A stretch of DNA of 64,000 bases from NCBI RefSeq assembly GCF_047663525.1, contig NC_092602.1, positions 8,119,501 to 8,183,500 of the forward strand. The letters are read 5' to 3'. The translations under genes were made by a program, and so were the position numbers. The notes below the pieces were generated by a model. That model saw nothing but the letters and a program-made list of their open reading frames with translations. It ran no database searches and was not told where the DNA came from. Shown here piece by piece: positions 22,601 through 35,664 of the stretch. The stretch is from Anas platyrhynchos (Eukaryota > Chordata > Aves > Anseriformes > Anatidae). How positions within the stretch are numbered: position 1 is the first letter of the stretch; every line of letters starts with the position of its first letter.

Positions 22601-25600
22601 GTCACGTTCGGCTAAATCTTGCTTTCTGTCTCAGAAAAATTGTTGCTTACTTTTGAAGAAATGTTTCCCCCCAAACACGCGCTCTTGCAAAACTAGGTTC
22701 TTTGCTTTGTTAAAGACAATGCGTTTTTAAAGCGTTCAGGGGCAGTTTTTTGCATTTGGAACATCAAGGCTAATTCAGAAGCCTTGGATGACCCATTCAC
22801 AATCCAGTATTGTCACTTAAACTATTCAGTGGAAAATACTGAACTCAGCGCATGCAAGGGCATCTCAAACTGTGGAGCGTTCCAAGAGCTCGAACCCAGC
22901 ACTTGAATTAAACAGTGGTGGAACCGAGAAAGCATTCTGGGTACTGATGTGCAAATGAGCGCACCAAGCTTCCAACTTCCAAAACGCGATATTGCATTAA
23001 CACTTAAGGCCACGCGCTGCCCTCAGCCTGTATGCTGGGTTTCTCTTGCTTCTGCTGGAAGCTGACTACACCGCAGGCAGAATACTGCCGGTAGCTTTTT
23101 ATTACTGCATTACATATGCACGCGCCCTGATCTGAACGTGTATTTTGGGAAATCTGAGGTTGTTCGAGTGGTAGCGATGTTGATGAACACGCACTCTATT
23201 ACATGTATAATGCAGTGCTCCCATCCTGTTAGTCTGTTAGTGTGCCACAAACCAAGAGTTGTACTTGCTGTGGTGAGGAAAAGGATTATATTTACACATA
23301 CTAGGCAGGCTGCATGTGCGCACACTTGCAGCAGTTAAAGAATCTGGAATTTGCTTATCTTTCCTAGTGGCTTCAGTCAGTTGCGTGCCTTTCCCCCCAG
23401 CGGTTCATATTGCCTTATTAATTTGCTTTCTTTTAGTCCCCAGTCTCCTGACATGGTTCCTGCTTCCTATTTCAGTTCCCTCCTTGCCTGTTCTTTGTCT
23501 CCTCTCTAGGCAGGGGGAGGGGGTCCTGCCGCTCACACTGCACTTTCCTCAGAACTTTCTCCAGTTGCCAGGGAATGTTCTGGTTTCAGCTCCCAGCCCT
23601 CCTGTTTAAAAAGCACCGTCTGACACGCCCTGCCTGCTTCTTTAGGTAAATGCTACGTACTTCCCCCCCTAAGCACGCGTGTTTCTCGGCAAACCCATTC
23701 CCGCTCCATTCCCGCTCCCCCTTGGAATGCCGCATTAGCATGCCGGGAGCTCGTCCCCTGAGCACGCTGCTGGGCTCTCGGTAAAGATGACCCCCCGCAC
23801 TTAGCGCTCCCAGGGAGATCACAGGGTGACCGGCACAGCCTTTACCTTAGCTCCTTGTCCCCTCACACGGTAAGGCTGAATCTCTCTCTTCAGTTCTGCT
23901 CCTGTGGCATCACTCTCCGCCACCTCCACTGCTTCAGCAATGCATTTAGAGGCCCACTTGAGCCAACTTCATCTGGTCCCCAGCTTATCTTGTCCCAGGA
24001 CACGAGCCTGTTGATGCAGTCATTCAATTAGTGCTTGTTACAACATAGCCAGATTCCCTTTATTTACAAATAAGCATACAATTTGTGCAGAACTGTGACA
24101 AAATTTGGATCACCTGTATAAAGATATTTGGAGGATTACATTCCCTAAATGTAATGTGATGACCAAGTGTCATTTCCCCATACTTAGCTATTCAAGGGTA
24201 CAGGTGTGACTTACTTTGGAATCATTCATCATCTGAACTAGCTAGTTAATGTCTCAAAGACCAAGGTCCAGATGGAAGACTTAAATGCATATCAAAATTT
24301 ACATTTTCAGTATAAAGAATTCACTCCCCTTTTCGGATGATTCCTGAACTATTTGCTCTCACATCTTCTGCACTTGGACCTGTTGAACTTCTCCTGAATT
24401 CCAATCTCTTTCAAATAAAGGCATTTTCCTCAGCTACTTTATTCAGCTTCTCACTATTTCCTGTCTCACTTCAGCTCTTGGGAATTCCTGAGCTGTCCCT
24501 AAATGTTTTGCAGCTGTTTGGTCCCTGCTGAAGTACTTTGATTGGTATCTCAATAGTAGTAAAAACCCTCTTTTGCTCTGAACATGTGTGTGCCATTTGG
24601 GACTGTACACTGTACATTGCTCATTTCACAGCAGATCAATTGCTACTGGCCTTACTCAGAAGCGCAGACCTTAAAGTAATTTGGAACTGCAAATATAGGG
24701 AGCTACAGAAAGACTGTATCACAGTTGAATCTATTCGAATCTACTTGGGTATGCATTAATTAGACTTGAGACGTACTTATTTTTTTAACATGCTCAGATC
24801 ATGAATCTGTAGATCTAGCTACATTTTTTTTTCCAAATAGTCTGTACTAGGACATTCTTTAAGGGTAGTCACCATTTCACATCATTTACAATATTAGCAG
24901 AGAACAGAAATCTGTAACATTAGGCTTTTCATGGCATACTTGCAAATTTCAGTGAGTAGCTGTCATTTTTTTCTGAGCTTTCACTGGAATTTTAATTAAC
25001 TGAGACCAATCTAATAAGCAATTAATTCAGCATTCATTACTTGTTAGGTTGGTTGTTACTTAAATTTGGTTTTTGAAACTCGCTCCATTTTTTTATTGGG
25101 AATCATCCCATGAGAATGCTAACCCTAGCAGCAAGGATTCAGAGACTTGGAGACAGCAGTTTCCTCTGCAATCCAGACACAGGTTAGTGATTTGTCAGCT
25201 CTCTCCTTTAAAAGCAAACAACTCTCTTTCTTAAAAATACCTAGTATTCTCACAAAAACTACAGCAACGTCTAGTAGGGAGGTATATGATGCTATGAAAA
25301 GTATGCAGTAAGAGTTATAAAAAGGGGAAATCACACTATTCGCTTTTCTTCTTTTTGCTCAATCTCTTCACTGCACTCGTGTTGTTTAGTCCATCTGTTG
25401 CTCGGAGGTCCATGACAAAGTCTGGGGAGTTGACGCTAAACTACAGAACTTTTTGTTGTTAAACTGATTTAAAGCAGGCTTTGAAGCCAACCTTTGCTAC
25501 TTAATCTCCCTTTTGTTCCCCTCGTTTCTTCACTCTGCCCATCTTAACTTACTCTAGACTGTCTGGAACCAAAGCAACCTGAGCCATTCAAAACAAGATT

Positions 25601-26793
25601 GCTACGCTAAGGATCTGGTCAAAATGGGAATAGAATCTCGGCTTCCTGCTCCATCAAATCGACTGCCCATGAATTAGGCATCCATATCTAGTTGAGGAAA
25701 CATAGTAGACAACTTTCTCATGTAAAACATACAGTACAATACGATCCTAAATAAGCAATGCAAATAGTGAATGTTTGGTATTTACAGACTAACAGCTAAA
25801 CTACTGTGCTGTTCTGAGGAGGACAACTTCAGAAATACCAAGTACACTGGCATTAAAAAGTTAATCCAGGACAACAACTAAGAACTGATACATCTGTATT
25901 TCTTACTATACTCAAAATATAAATAACTTCGTCTATTGAATTTAAAGATTCATTTAAAGTGTAAATTATGTCAGCTTCCAATGACCCTTCCCCTCAGGCA
26001 AGCAATGTTATAGCTCCATTCAAGACTTCCTACCTCTCCCCCCCCCCCGCCCTCAGATCTCAAAATCTTACCTTCTGTCAGAGGGGGTTCTCAGAATCTC
26101 ATTCCTCCAGTTCATTATCACCAGCTTGAAAAAGTTCATCTCATCTTTTCAGCACCACCAGATCTTCACTGAAGTATAATAATAGTGTTAATCAGTGGTC
26201 AATTCTCAAGCCAAAGTACAATTCAGTAAAAACAAACAAACAAACAAAAAAACAACACCAACACCATAAATTAGTGAAATTGCAAAATGGAAGGAAGAAA
26301 AAAAAAAGCCTTAAAATTAATAGATATGCTTTACCTGTCAGTTACCCTTTCTCACGAAGGAACTCTGGCAGGCTGATTACAGTCCTATACCCATAATTCT
26401 TAAAACCGTAAGTCTTTAGGTCAAGGTTATCATTTGATGCAGATTATTTTTCACTGGACTGGTGATAATTTCTGAAAGGATATGAAATTTCAAGAGCCTT
26501 GTTTCACCTGCAATGATGATTAAATTTCCTCCCTGCCACCTCCCTCCCAGTTTTTAAATCCTCCAGAAAATGCGTATTATCCCCAGCACTAAGCTGGAAA
26601 TGCATTCCCTCACAGGTCCAAACACACATGTAGCATTAGTGCAGCTGTTTCCCAGTATATTCTATAGCTTCTGTCACAAGGTGAATTACCAAAACCAGAG
26701 TGGCTCTTAAGCTAAAAGGAGTTTCTCACTGTGAATAGACATGCTATCTCCAAGTATTTTGACTCTGAAGTTATTTTTCAAAATAGAAATAAG

Positions 26794-26812
26794 AAAAAAA
26801 AAAAAAAAAAAA
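26794..26812 (+). repeat. A-tract
   Basis: A run of 19 A. No retroposed body could be recognised upstream of it. Confidence 0.8.
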
Positions 26813-28443
26813 CAACACTAAAATACCTAATTTTAAAGTAGTCTTTATCACTCAAAATAACATCTGTGATTTTAATGAAGCATAAGCTACATGGAAGTTA
26901 TAAACACCAATTTAATACTCTGTTTTTATCATGTATTTTGCAATAAAAGACCTGCAAGCCACATCTTAACACATGTGTTTTGTATCTCACATAAGTCAAA
27001 CTCTTAACCAAGCTAAGATAATAGCTGCTCCAGAAAGAATGTCAGAATTTGGCCCATACTGAAGAAGCTTATTTAAAATTAGTAGTTTGACAGAAAACAC
27101 ACTAAAGAGATTTACTACTTAGCTCTCCTATTTAAATGATCTACAGTTACCATACTTGCAGGGTAGCGCTATGGAAACATTAAAGTTTCAATCATTTTGC
27201 GGCAAGTGCACATTCCTGTTGTGCAAAGAAATAAAACTTAAACAGAAGTAGAGGAAATGACTTTTCAAAATTCTTGAGTCAGCAGGACTGAGTGTATTGA
27301 ATAAGAATCTCTGAAACCTGTTTTTACTACAGTGCTCCATCTTTCAGATCTTGCTAACGAGGTATGTGCCATTTTGGTCACATTCCTGCCATTGTAGCTT
27401 GATGAAACACAAATTCCTAGTTTTTCTCAATTGCTGATTCCATAGTGTCATGTTTCTTGAGACAGACTTTATTTCAGATGTAGTTTTCCTGAAATTTCTA
27501 AACACCATGTAGTATATTTCTTTCTTTACTTTATTAAAAGTAATAGAGAGAACTACTTATGCTATACACTTTTAGTTTATCCGTTAGTAATCCATGTAAC
27601 TACTTGATCATTGCTTTTTTTCCACTGAAAATTTGAACCTTTATCCCGTGTTGCCTAACACAGTAGGCATCTGAACACCTAAGAGTTTGACTCCTCTGCT
27701 GTAGTACAATGTACAACCTTTGGAAATAGATACCCTCTTTCACTTCATCTAGATAACCTAAATTAAATTCTGTAAATTAAAAAGAAAAAATGGCAATTTA
27801 CACACTCCTTCTTCCATCAGTGCCCACTATAAAGCTCAATTAACCTTACAAGTAGATCTCAGTCTCTTGTAGCTCCTTTCGTTTTATTTCAGGTTCCATT
27901 GGGAGCTTTTTCATCTTCGGACATTATATCCCATTTCTCACAAATATTTTCCTTGATTTTTTTTTCCTTCTCTGAGTTTTATTTTATTTTTATTTTTAAT
28001 ATACTTTTGTAATTTGAACTCAATTTTTGGACTGTAGTTTTCAGAGGACATGTTTCAGTCACTTTTCCAGTTGTCACATCTAACTCCCCATGTCCATAAC
28101 CACCCTGTTCTCCAGAGTGCCACAGAATATAAAATACCCTATAATAAAAAATTCACACCAGCCATCACAGTAAATAAAATAATTATCCACAACTGGGATC
28201 CAACCTCAACTGGATAAACCTTTCTGAAGTTTAATAGAGGGTTATGTTATAAACTAATGTGAACTACTTCAAATATTCAAACCAATTAGGAGGTGTTCAT
28301 TTAACTGGAAAAATAATCAGGCAAATTATCTTTATTAATTAAACTTGTACGCCCTTCTGGTCATTAAGGAGAATAGTCAATGCTAAAAGAAGTTTCTAAG
28401 TGCTTTAGATCCTTAGAGGGCCTTTGCTTGAATAACTATCTGG

Positions 28444-28464
28444 AAAAAAAAAAAAAAAAAAAAA
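28444..28464 (+). repeat. A-tract
   Basis: A run of 21 A. No recognisable retroposed body precedes it. Confidence 0.8.
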
Positions 28465-29862
28465 GGATTTAAGACTGCATACTAAGCAGTATTGTCTTAA
28501 GTACACTATTTACTCACATCTCTATTCATTCATCAAACGCTTGAAAAATAATATAGTTTGACACAGTATACGGGATTTAGAGTTAGTTTGTAAAAACAGC
28601 TATTACTGTTGCTAGCATCAAGTTCTGAAGTTAGCCAACACATAGTGCAAAAATAGAGGTGGCCTGACTAAGCACTCAGAATTTGCATTTTTCTCACTGT
28701 TTTTCCTGTTACTAGAAGGGACTGCAATCTTGTGAAGTGATTTTATGGCTCAACTCAGCTGAAGCTTAAAAAAGTCTAATTCCATCTGAAGTAAGAAGGA
28801 AAAGACTTACACCAGGACCAAACCTACTGTCAGATGTTGAAAACTGATATTGTTCACAAGGAATAATTAGAATACCATGAACAAATATACATTGGTAGGT
28901 GCATTTATATTTACCCTAGCTTAGCTAAACTAACATTACTGGGAAGAGTAATCTCATTTTATTTGAGATTCTATTTTAGTAAGCTCTATATAAGCTTATA
29001 TTAATGACAGTTCCTACCATAACGGAGCTCGTGACGTGAAAGATGTCTTTTTGGATTCAGAGGAGACAAGCAGGGGACGTGAGGAGGAAAAACAAGATAG
29101 CAAACAGCCACATCACTTCCACTGAACTAGTCCTCTCATTTTTTGTTTTTTACTCCAAGTTGCAGATGAGTTGATGATCTGTAACAATTGTATAACCAAA
29201 ACTGAGGCAAGGTTTAAATTTACAGTGCTCAGGATCCAGGCTGAAGATGTAGCAGATGCTTCTGCAAGAGTGTCATTATAAACACATCAATAGGAAGGGC
29301 CTAGGAGAGTATTTTATTTTATTTATTTTTTGTTAAAACATATAAAATTTTACATTTAGATGCATCGAATAAAAGCAGGTTTTGTCATAAATTGATTTGG
29401 AAGAGCCTTCCTGGAAGGGGTAGCGACTATGGAGAAAAAAAAAAATAGTTTCCATAAATTATTCCCATGCAGACAAATCATGACAGGGAAAAAACATTCA
29501 GGGACTCTAAATTCCTCCAAACCTTATTAAAACATACTTCCTCGTATTGTACCATCAGCCTTTATTCCAAATCCAACTGTTTGCCTTCCTGTGGTACTGC
29601 CCAAAGCTGAAGATGTGTGGCTCTAGCGTTTGACGAAGCCGTTAAAAACAAACCACCAAACTGTGCTGCATTTAGCGAGCCCGGCCAGGGCTCTCCTGAC
29701 GGGAGCCGTGACAGACCCCGGGTACCCGCGCCCCGCCCTCACACAGCTCCGGCCGCCGCCTCTGCCGCTCCCGGGGCCGCCTCAGCGGTGCCGCCAGGGG
29801 GCGCCCCATCGCCTGCAGCCGCCTCAGCGCCGCCGGCACGCGCTCTTTCCCGCCCACCGTCT

Positions 29863-29872
29863 TCTCGCGAGA
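29863..29872. promoter_or_regulatory. TCTCGCGAGA palindromic promoter element
   Basis: An exact 10-bp self-complementary TCTCGCGAGA. This motif is known from a subset of TATA-less vertebrate CpG-island promoters and can drive bidirectional expression. Its position, just upstream of the likely DRG1 start, fits that role. Confidence 0.7.
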
Positions 29873-29903
29873 GTTGCCGTCCCTCAGGGCGAGAAGTCGC
29901 GGT

Positions 29904-29913
29904 GCGCCTGCGC
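29904..29913 (+). promoter_or_regulatory. NRF1-like site upstream of DRG1
   Basis: GCGCCTGCGC differs from the NRF1 consensus GCGCATGCGC at one base. It lies 75 bp upstream of the start codon. Confidence 0.45.
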
Positions 29914-29987
29914 GCTGCCGCCGGGGGCCTGAGGAGCGGTGCTGCTGTGGTGACTCCCGGGCCGCACCGGGACCCGCCGCCGCCGCC

Positions 29988-32900
29988 ATGAGCGGGACGC
30001 TGGCCAAAATCGCCGAGATCGAGGCGGAGGTAACGCGCCGGGCCTCTGTCTGCTCGGCGCCGGGAGCGGGGCACGCCAGAGGCCGGAGCGGGGCCGTGCC
30101 GTGCCGGGGCGGCGGGGCCGTGAGGCGCGGGGAGGCCGCACTCGCTCGGCGGGGCCGGTCCCGGTGCTGAGGGCTCGGTTGCTCTTGCAGATGGCCCGGA
30201 CACAGAAGAACAAGGCCACGGCGCACCACCTGGGGCTGCTGAAGGCCCGCCTGGCCAAGCTGCGCCGGGAGCTCATCACCCCCAAGGGAGGCGGCGGCGG
30301 CGGCCCCGGGGAAGGTGCGTCCTGAGGCGGTCGGAGGGCTCTGGGCCGCCTCTGTGGCTGTCGGCGGAGTTAACTGCAGCAGCCGCCTGCTCTCCGTCGC
30401 GTCCTGCCCGGTGCAGGATCTTAGCGCCGGGGTTCGCGGCCCTGGCTGGGGCTTTGGGGTGAATTCCTTGTTGAAGAGTAAACGGAAGAGCTTCTGTGTT
30501 TTGGCTGGAGTAGGCGTGTATTTGGAGAAGTCTTAGGGGTTTTGAATGAAGAAGCACCTTGCAGTAGTTACCTCTTTATATAAAGGTGCAAATGGTGTAA
30601 GTTGCAGTGGTTAAAGTGAACGCTCCATTAGCACCCAAGTCAGGTAGGCTACTGGGAATCCCTGTTGCCCGTGCTTTATTAGGGGTATGTGTTGTCGAGT
30701 GTCACGCAGATGAGGTACTAAAGGCAGTACAGATCATGAAGTCTTTGGTCCCCGCTCATATCCCCCTGGCAGGGAAGCTTACCGGTCTCACTAAGACAAT
30801 ATTAAAACTAATTGAGCGGTCGCTCACAATCCAGAAGCTTAGAAGATAGAAACTGTCCATCTTTAAATCTTTTTTTTTTTTTTAAATTTGCTTCTTTATT
30901 TGTAGGTTTTGATGTTGCAAAGACAGGTGATGCCCGAATTGGGTTTGTCGGTTTTCCATCAGTGGGAAAATCTACTCTTCTAAGTAATCTCGCTGGTGTG
31001 TACTCTGAAGTGGCAGCATATGAATTCACCACACTAACCACTGTGCCTGGAGTCATTAGATACAAAGGAGCAAAGATACAGGTGAGAACTTTTTATGTCT
31101 GTGAAGGTAAGATTGTGTATGTAGGTGTAATGGTATTGTGGCTGAACAGTCTAGTCTGACATTAGCAGGTTAGAAGTGATATGTAGAAGCACTGGAGAAT
31201 GCGTTGGAAATGTTCCCATGAGGTACTAATTTTGTCCCATTTTTCACTTTTCTCTGGAGAAGAGTTCCCAGGGTAGTTCTCATACTCTAAGATGACCTGT
31301 TCCAGTCTACAAATAGGGCACCAGGGATAATACAATATGTAAAAATCTAGGTGGAAACAACTTTGCTTTATTCTGTTCAGATTTGCAGTAGACTCAGCAG
31401 CTTAAGAAGAAAGGTTAGAAGTACAATTTGTTTTCTCTGTAAAGAGAAATATTTTTCTGAGTTAATTTTCTTTCTCTGAACAAATAGCTACTTGATCTCC
31501 CAGGAATTATTGAAGGTGCCAAGGATGGTAAAGGCAGAGGACGGCAAGTCATTGCAGGTGAGTATGTTAGAGCTTGGAGACAGCACCCTACTACTGGTTC
31601 AGTTGGTATGGCTTATGGGAATGAAGGGTTGAATCACTGTCTGATATCTTTATAAAGCTGTAATTTATGCTAGAGTTGAGCTGCCTGATGTGAAGCAGTA
31701 GCCATTGTCATTTTGCTCTGTTTTCGGTAATGACTATGCATTTGTGCTGTGTTGACACTTTGGTGGATGACTACTACCAACTTTAAAGGCAAATATGATC
31801 CCTTATTAAACCAGGCTTCTGTCTTGACTTTTTTACATAGCTTTTTGGCATAATTCCGAGTCTGAACATAGGTAGAAAGAAGATTTTTCCATGATTCTAG
31901 CACTGTGCAAGGATCTGTATTTCTGTCAGTGTTCTTTGGCCAGCATTACAAACTTCAGTCTTAGACTGAACTTTAAAAATCAGAAATGAACTGGCTGAAT
32001 TAATGGGTTTGATATTGTCATCAGTCCACTGAGCCATCTTTTGTGCTGTTTTGTCTCTGTGTGAGCATACTTTTTTGAGGGTTAGCTTTTTCTGATTTTT
32101 AGTTGCTCGAACCTGTAATCTCATTCTGATTGTTCTGGATGTGCTGAAACCCCTTGGTCACAAGAAAATCATTGAGAATGAACTGGAGGGATTTGGAATA
32201 CGTCTGAATAGTAAGCCCCCCAATATCGGCTTTAAAAAAAAGGATAAAGGAGGCATTAACCTTACAGCCACAGTAAGTTGGAAGTTTTTTTTAACCAAAC
32301 CAAACAAATGGGTGAAGGCTGTCTGCTGGCCTTGCAGCCTGGACTACATGTCATTTTCCTTTAACACTGAATCTTTAAAAACACAGAAATATCCATAGAT
32401 ATTAAAACTATAGTAGGTATCTATACCTACTAGTAGATATGTGTGTTTCTATTGAAAATGGTCCCAAATTGTCAGGAAACGTTACTTGGGAAATGTCTGA
32501 TTGCAGCCATCAGTGGCATTAATGAAGTTGTTAGGACTTAACTGTGTGTGATGTTGCCATACTTAGCCTTGATACAGGGAAAAAAAACATTTAAGTCCAA
32601 TAATATATAATGCAGTTATTATTTCTAGTAACCTTTATACTTACTGACAGCATTATTAATTGTAATACTCGATCTGACAATTAACTTCTCCATTCCTTAA
32701 TGCTATGTATGTTCAGTGTCCTCAGAGTGAGCTGGATACTGAAACAGTGAAGAGCATCTTAGCAGAGTATAAAATCCACAACGCGGATGTCACGCTGCGC
32801 AGTGATGCCACTGCTGATGACCTAATTGATGTTGTTGAAGGAAACAGGTACTGTCAAGACCCTTGGTTTGGCACATTTGCAATGTATATTCCAAAGAGAA

Positions 32901-34384
32901 GAATTGCCTTCCAGGTTTGCTTTCCACAGAAGCTGAGCTAGTAATGTGATGGCAACAGATACTGTTTGGCACCTTACTGTCCATTTCAAAAATGATGCTT
33001 TTTCTTTCAGTGACGGCAGCGCTGTGTTGCTGCTAGGCTGCTGTGACACTATTTCCTTCTCTTTGCAGGGTTTACATCCCATGCATTTATGTCCTAAATA
33101 AAATTGACCAAATCTCCATTGAGGAACTAGATATTATTTACAAAGTACCCCACTGTGTACCAATATCTGCTCATCATCGCTGGAACTTTGATGATCTGCT
33201 GGAGAAAATTTGGGACTACTTGAAGCTAGTACGAATGTGAGTCCCAGTTACTGTATTCTGTGCAGTTAAGCGTAAGGCTGAGACTGAAGAATGACTTAAT
33301 GGGTGAATGACAGTTCTTGATTAATGATTTTCTACTTGGTATATGGGCTATAGACAGTGTCACTTTTTTCCTAGTACATGTTGAGCTTCTCACAAAAAAA
33401 ACACAAGTACTCCTTCCCATCAGCTATTTGTTTTCTCATCTTTTAAGCAGCAACAGAACGTTCACTAGTAATAAACCTTTGCGGTTAGCCAGGGAGAACC
33501 TGCTGCAGCCCTTAGCTACCGAGATGCATTTTCAGCTCATGAACGCCCATTAACAGGGTATCTGTCATCCACACTGAAATAGTGGAACTGAGTACAAGCA
33601 CCTTGGACAATGGTGCAAATAAGCTATGAGATTTCATGATTTGAAAGAGAAGAGGAGGTTTTGGCATTGACTGAGGGCTCCATGTCTTCCAGCTACACGA
33701 AACCTAAAGGGCAGCTCCCAGACTACACCTCTCCTGTTGTACTACCTTACTGCAAGACAACGGTGGAGGATTTTTGCATGAAGATCCACAAAAATCTCAT
33801 TAAAGACTTTAAATAGTAAGTACTATTGTAAAAGAGTAATTTCTGGAGAACAAAGTAATCTGCCTGATGCTATATTCTTCCATTCTTTAGGAAGGTAGAA
33901 GTGAACACAGGATTTAGTTTCTCTTGAAAGCAATAGATCTTCCTACAACTAAACTGAACACAAAGTTATATTTGATATTTCTGTGCTCTTTCCTGGACAA
34001 ACTTGATAACAAAAATCATTTTCCCTGGATTTGAAAGTAACACTAGGCGCAATATTATAGGCCACTATCCTATATGCAAGAGTATTTTGGATGACTTCAT
34101 ACTTTGTTTTGATCTGCTTGTACTCTTGTTCACACAGGCCACTCATCCAGGTACTTAGAGGAGAATAAAAATAGCTCCTAAGCATTGCTTTCTGTATTAG
34201 CTTTGTGACGGAAATAGCTGTTGCTCTGCTGTCTGCATATTATACTTCTGTGTCTTAATTGGATTTTTCTTATCCCTCTTTCAGTGCACTGGTGTGGGGT
34301 TCATCTGTTAAACACAACCCTCAGAAAGTTGGCAAAGACCACACTCTTGAAGATGAGGATGTCATTCAGATTGTGAAGAAATAA
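29988..34384 (+). CDS. DRG1: DRG1, developmentally regulated GTP-binding protein 1
   Basis: Nine coding exons: 29988-30029, 30191-30314, 30906-31081, 31488-31557, 32103-32272, 32717-32847, 33069-33236, 33693-33815 and 34285-34384. They join in phase to 367 residues plus TAA, the same length as human DRG1. All introns are GT-AG. DRG1 is a cytoplasmic Obg/DRG-family GTPase; with DFRP1/ZC3H15 it acts on translating ribosomes. Visible parts are a Lys/Arg-rich N-terminal region (about 15-46), a Gly6 linker (47-52), G1 GFPSVGKST (71-79), G3 DLPG (117-120), G4 NKID (248-251), a SAHHRWNF G5 region and a C-terminal TGS domain (about 290-366). The start sits in a good Kozak context (GCCGCCATGA). Identity to human is near-complete. 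Confidence 0.98.
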
Positions 34385-34930
34385 AGTTGCTCTCATAACT
34401 TGCCCCTGCCTGCCTTTCATTAATAATGCAAGCAGCAAACAGGTCACTTGCCTCAACCCTACAGAAAAGGATACTGTTTTTGTTTTTTATGGTAGTAAGT
34501 TATTGCATGGAAAAAGTGATGTTTCTGGCCAGCTTGTATTATAGTGTCCCATGCTGGCAGAACTTACAGATGAGAAGCTGATCTCAAGTGATTTTCACAA
34601 GGGCAAAATGTTACAAGGAAGCTTTGATGCCTGTTATGAGTTTTCTGCTGCATGTACATCTCTGTAATTGGAAAAAAGTTCAGCTAGAATTATTTTGTTC
34701 AAAATTAGAACATAAAATGAAAAACAGGCTGGCAAACTGTATCCTACAACACAGGGCTGGAGGACAAAGTTCTAGCTCTGGTTGCCTTAATCTCAGCTGT
34801 TCCCATTTGAATACTTCAAGGCTATTAATAGTCCTGCATTTATGGAAAAGATGCTGGGTTCTGATCATGAACAGTCACTTTTCCAGTTGCTTATACTAGT
34901 GAAAATAAAGTAGAGGGCTGGATTCTATTG
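34385..34930 (+). other. DRG1: DRG1 3' UTR (probable extent)
   Basis: The best candidate poly(A) signal is AATAAA at 34904-34909, about 520 nt after the stop. Others are at 34380-34385 (overlapping the stop codon), 35046-35051 and 35177-35182, so longer forms are possible. Confidence 0.55.
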
Positions 34931-35664
34931 TGTCAGTGACTGGAAGCTTTGAAGTTTACTGCTTCTTTGAGTTCTCTAAACTCAGTTGTATAATAGGTTG
35001 CTCTTAAAGCAGGGGCTCTCTCATTTTCTTTTTCTAGGATAAATTAATAAAGTTGGAGCTCCAGGTGGCATAGAACACCTACCACATGTTGGCTGCTAGT
35101 TTATGTTCTACAGAAATGAAGTAAGGGTATCTTAAGTGTCAAGAGGAATACATGCTGATCTCACTGCATATTTAAAAATAAATGCAGCAGTTTTAAACAT
35201 CTCTTCAGGGACCACAGCCTTGCAGCAGTGGTTGCTATTCAGCCTTGATTCTACTTCCTAGTATTCAGAAAGCCAAGAAGTAGCCCTATGCAACCTGAAC
35301 AATAGTTACATGAGCAGAGGAGTGCAGGGGAAGGTCATTCACTCTTTCTGGAGGGACTGCTTAGTTAGAGTCCACAGGGCTTAGCCTTTACGCTGAGTTC
35401 TGGTATGTGAGAGTTTCATTCCTTACACTTCACCCTGGCTGTTCAAGATCAGCCTTTCACCTACTGTTACAGAGCAGAATACTGTGCAGCTCTCCAGCTG
35501 ATAATGCATGGCTTTAGTGAGGTAAAGTACACATCCACATGCCTGTAGACCAAACTAGTGAAGCTGAAGCTTTCTCATGAACATCCAGCTAAGGTTCTAG
35601 CTTACATACAAGAACAATGCTCAACATTAGTCAATAGAAGTGTAGTTTCAAGAGCAGATGATAC
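34931..35664. other. Gap between convergent DRG1 and EIF4ENIF1 3' ends
   Basis: No coding frame, RNA gene or repeat family was recognised. Alternative DRG1 poly(A) signals on the plus strand reach to about 35182. Confidence 0.5.

Larger units (their letters stand above)
22650..29600. other. Intergenic DNA between PATZ1 and DRG1
   Basis: Seven kilobases with short open frames only, none recognised. It holds A-tracts at 26794-26812 and 28444-28464, a C run at 26038-26050 and an AAAC run near 26229. The genes on either side are transcribed away from it, so enhancers or a divergent non-coding transcript are possible but not shown. Confidence 0.6.
29690..30480 (+). promoter_or_regulatory. DRG1: DRG1 CpG-island promoter
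   Basis: GC- and CpG-rich DNA surrounds the DRG1 start codon with no TATA box. It holds a perfect TCTCGCGAGA palindrome and an NRF1-like GCGCCTGCGC, 116 and 75 bp upstream of the ATG. This is the layout of a housekeeping promoter. Confidence 0.8.

Noticed and set aside
20684-22615. A 643-codon plus-strand open frame and other long frames on both strands around 20.5-22.6 kb
   Set aside because: They lie opposite PATZ1 exon 1 and its CpG island. Their products are low-complexity Pro/Ala/Arg/Ser strings typical of GC-rich DNA, with no family match.
30607-30849. An 80-codon plus-strand frame in DRG1 intron 2
   Set aside because: No family recognised, no splice-site support, and the DRG1 reading needs this to be intron.
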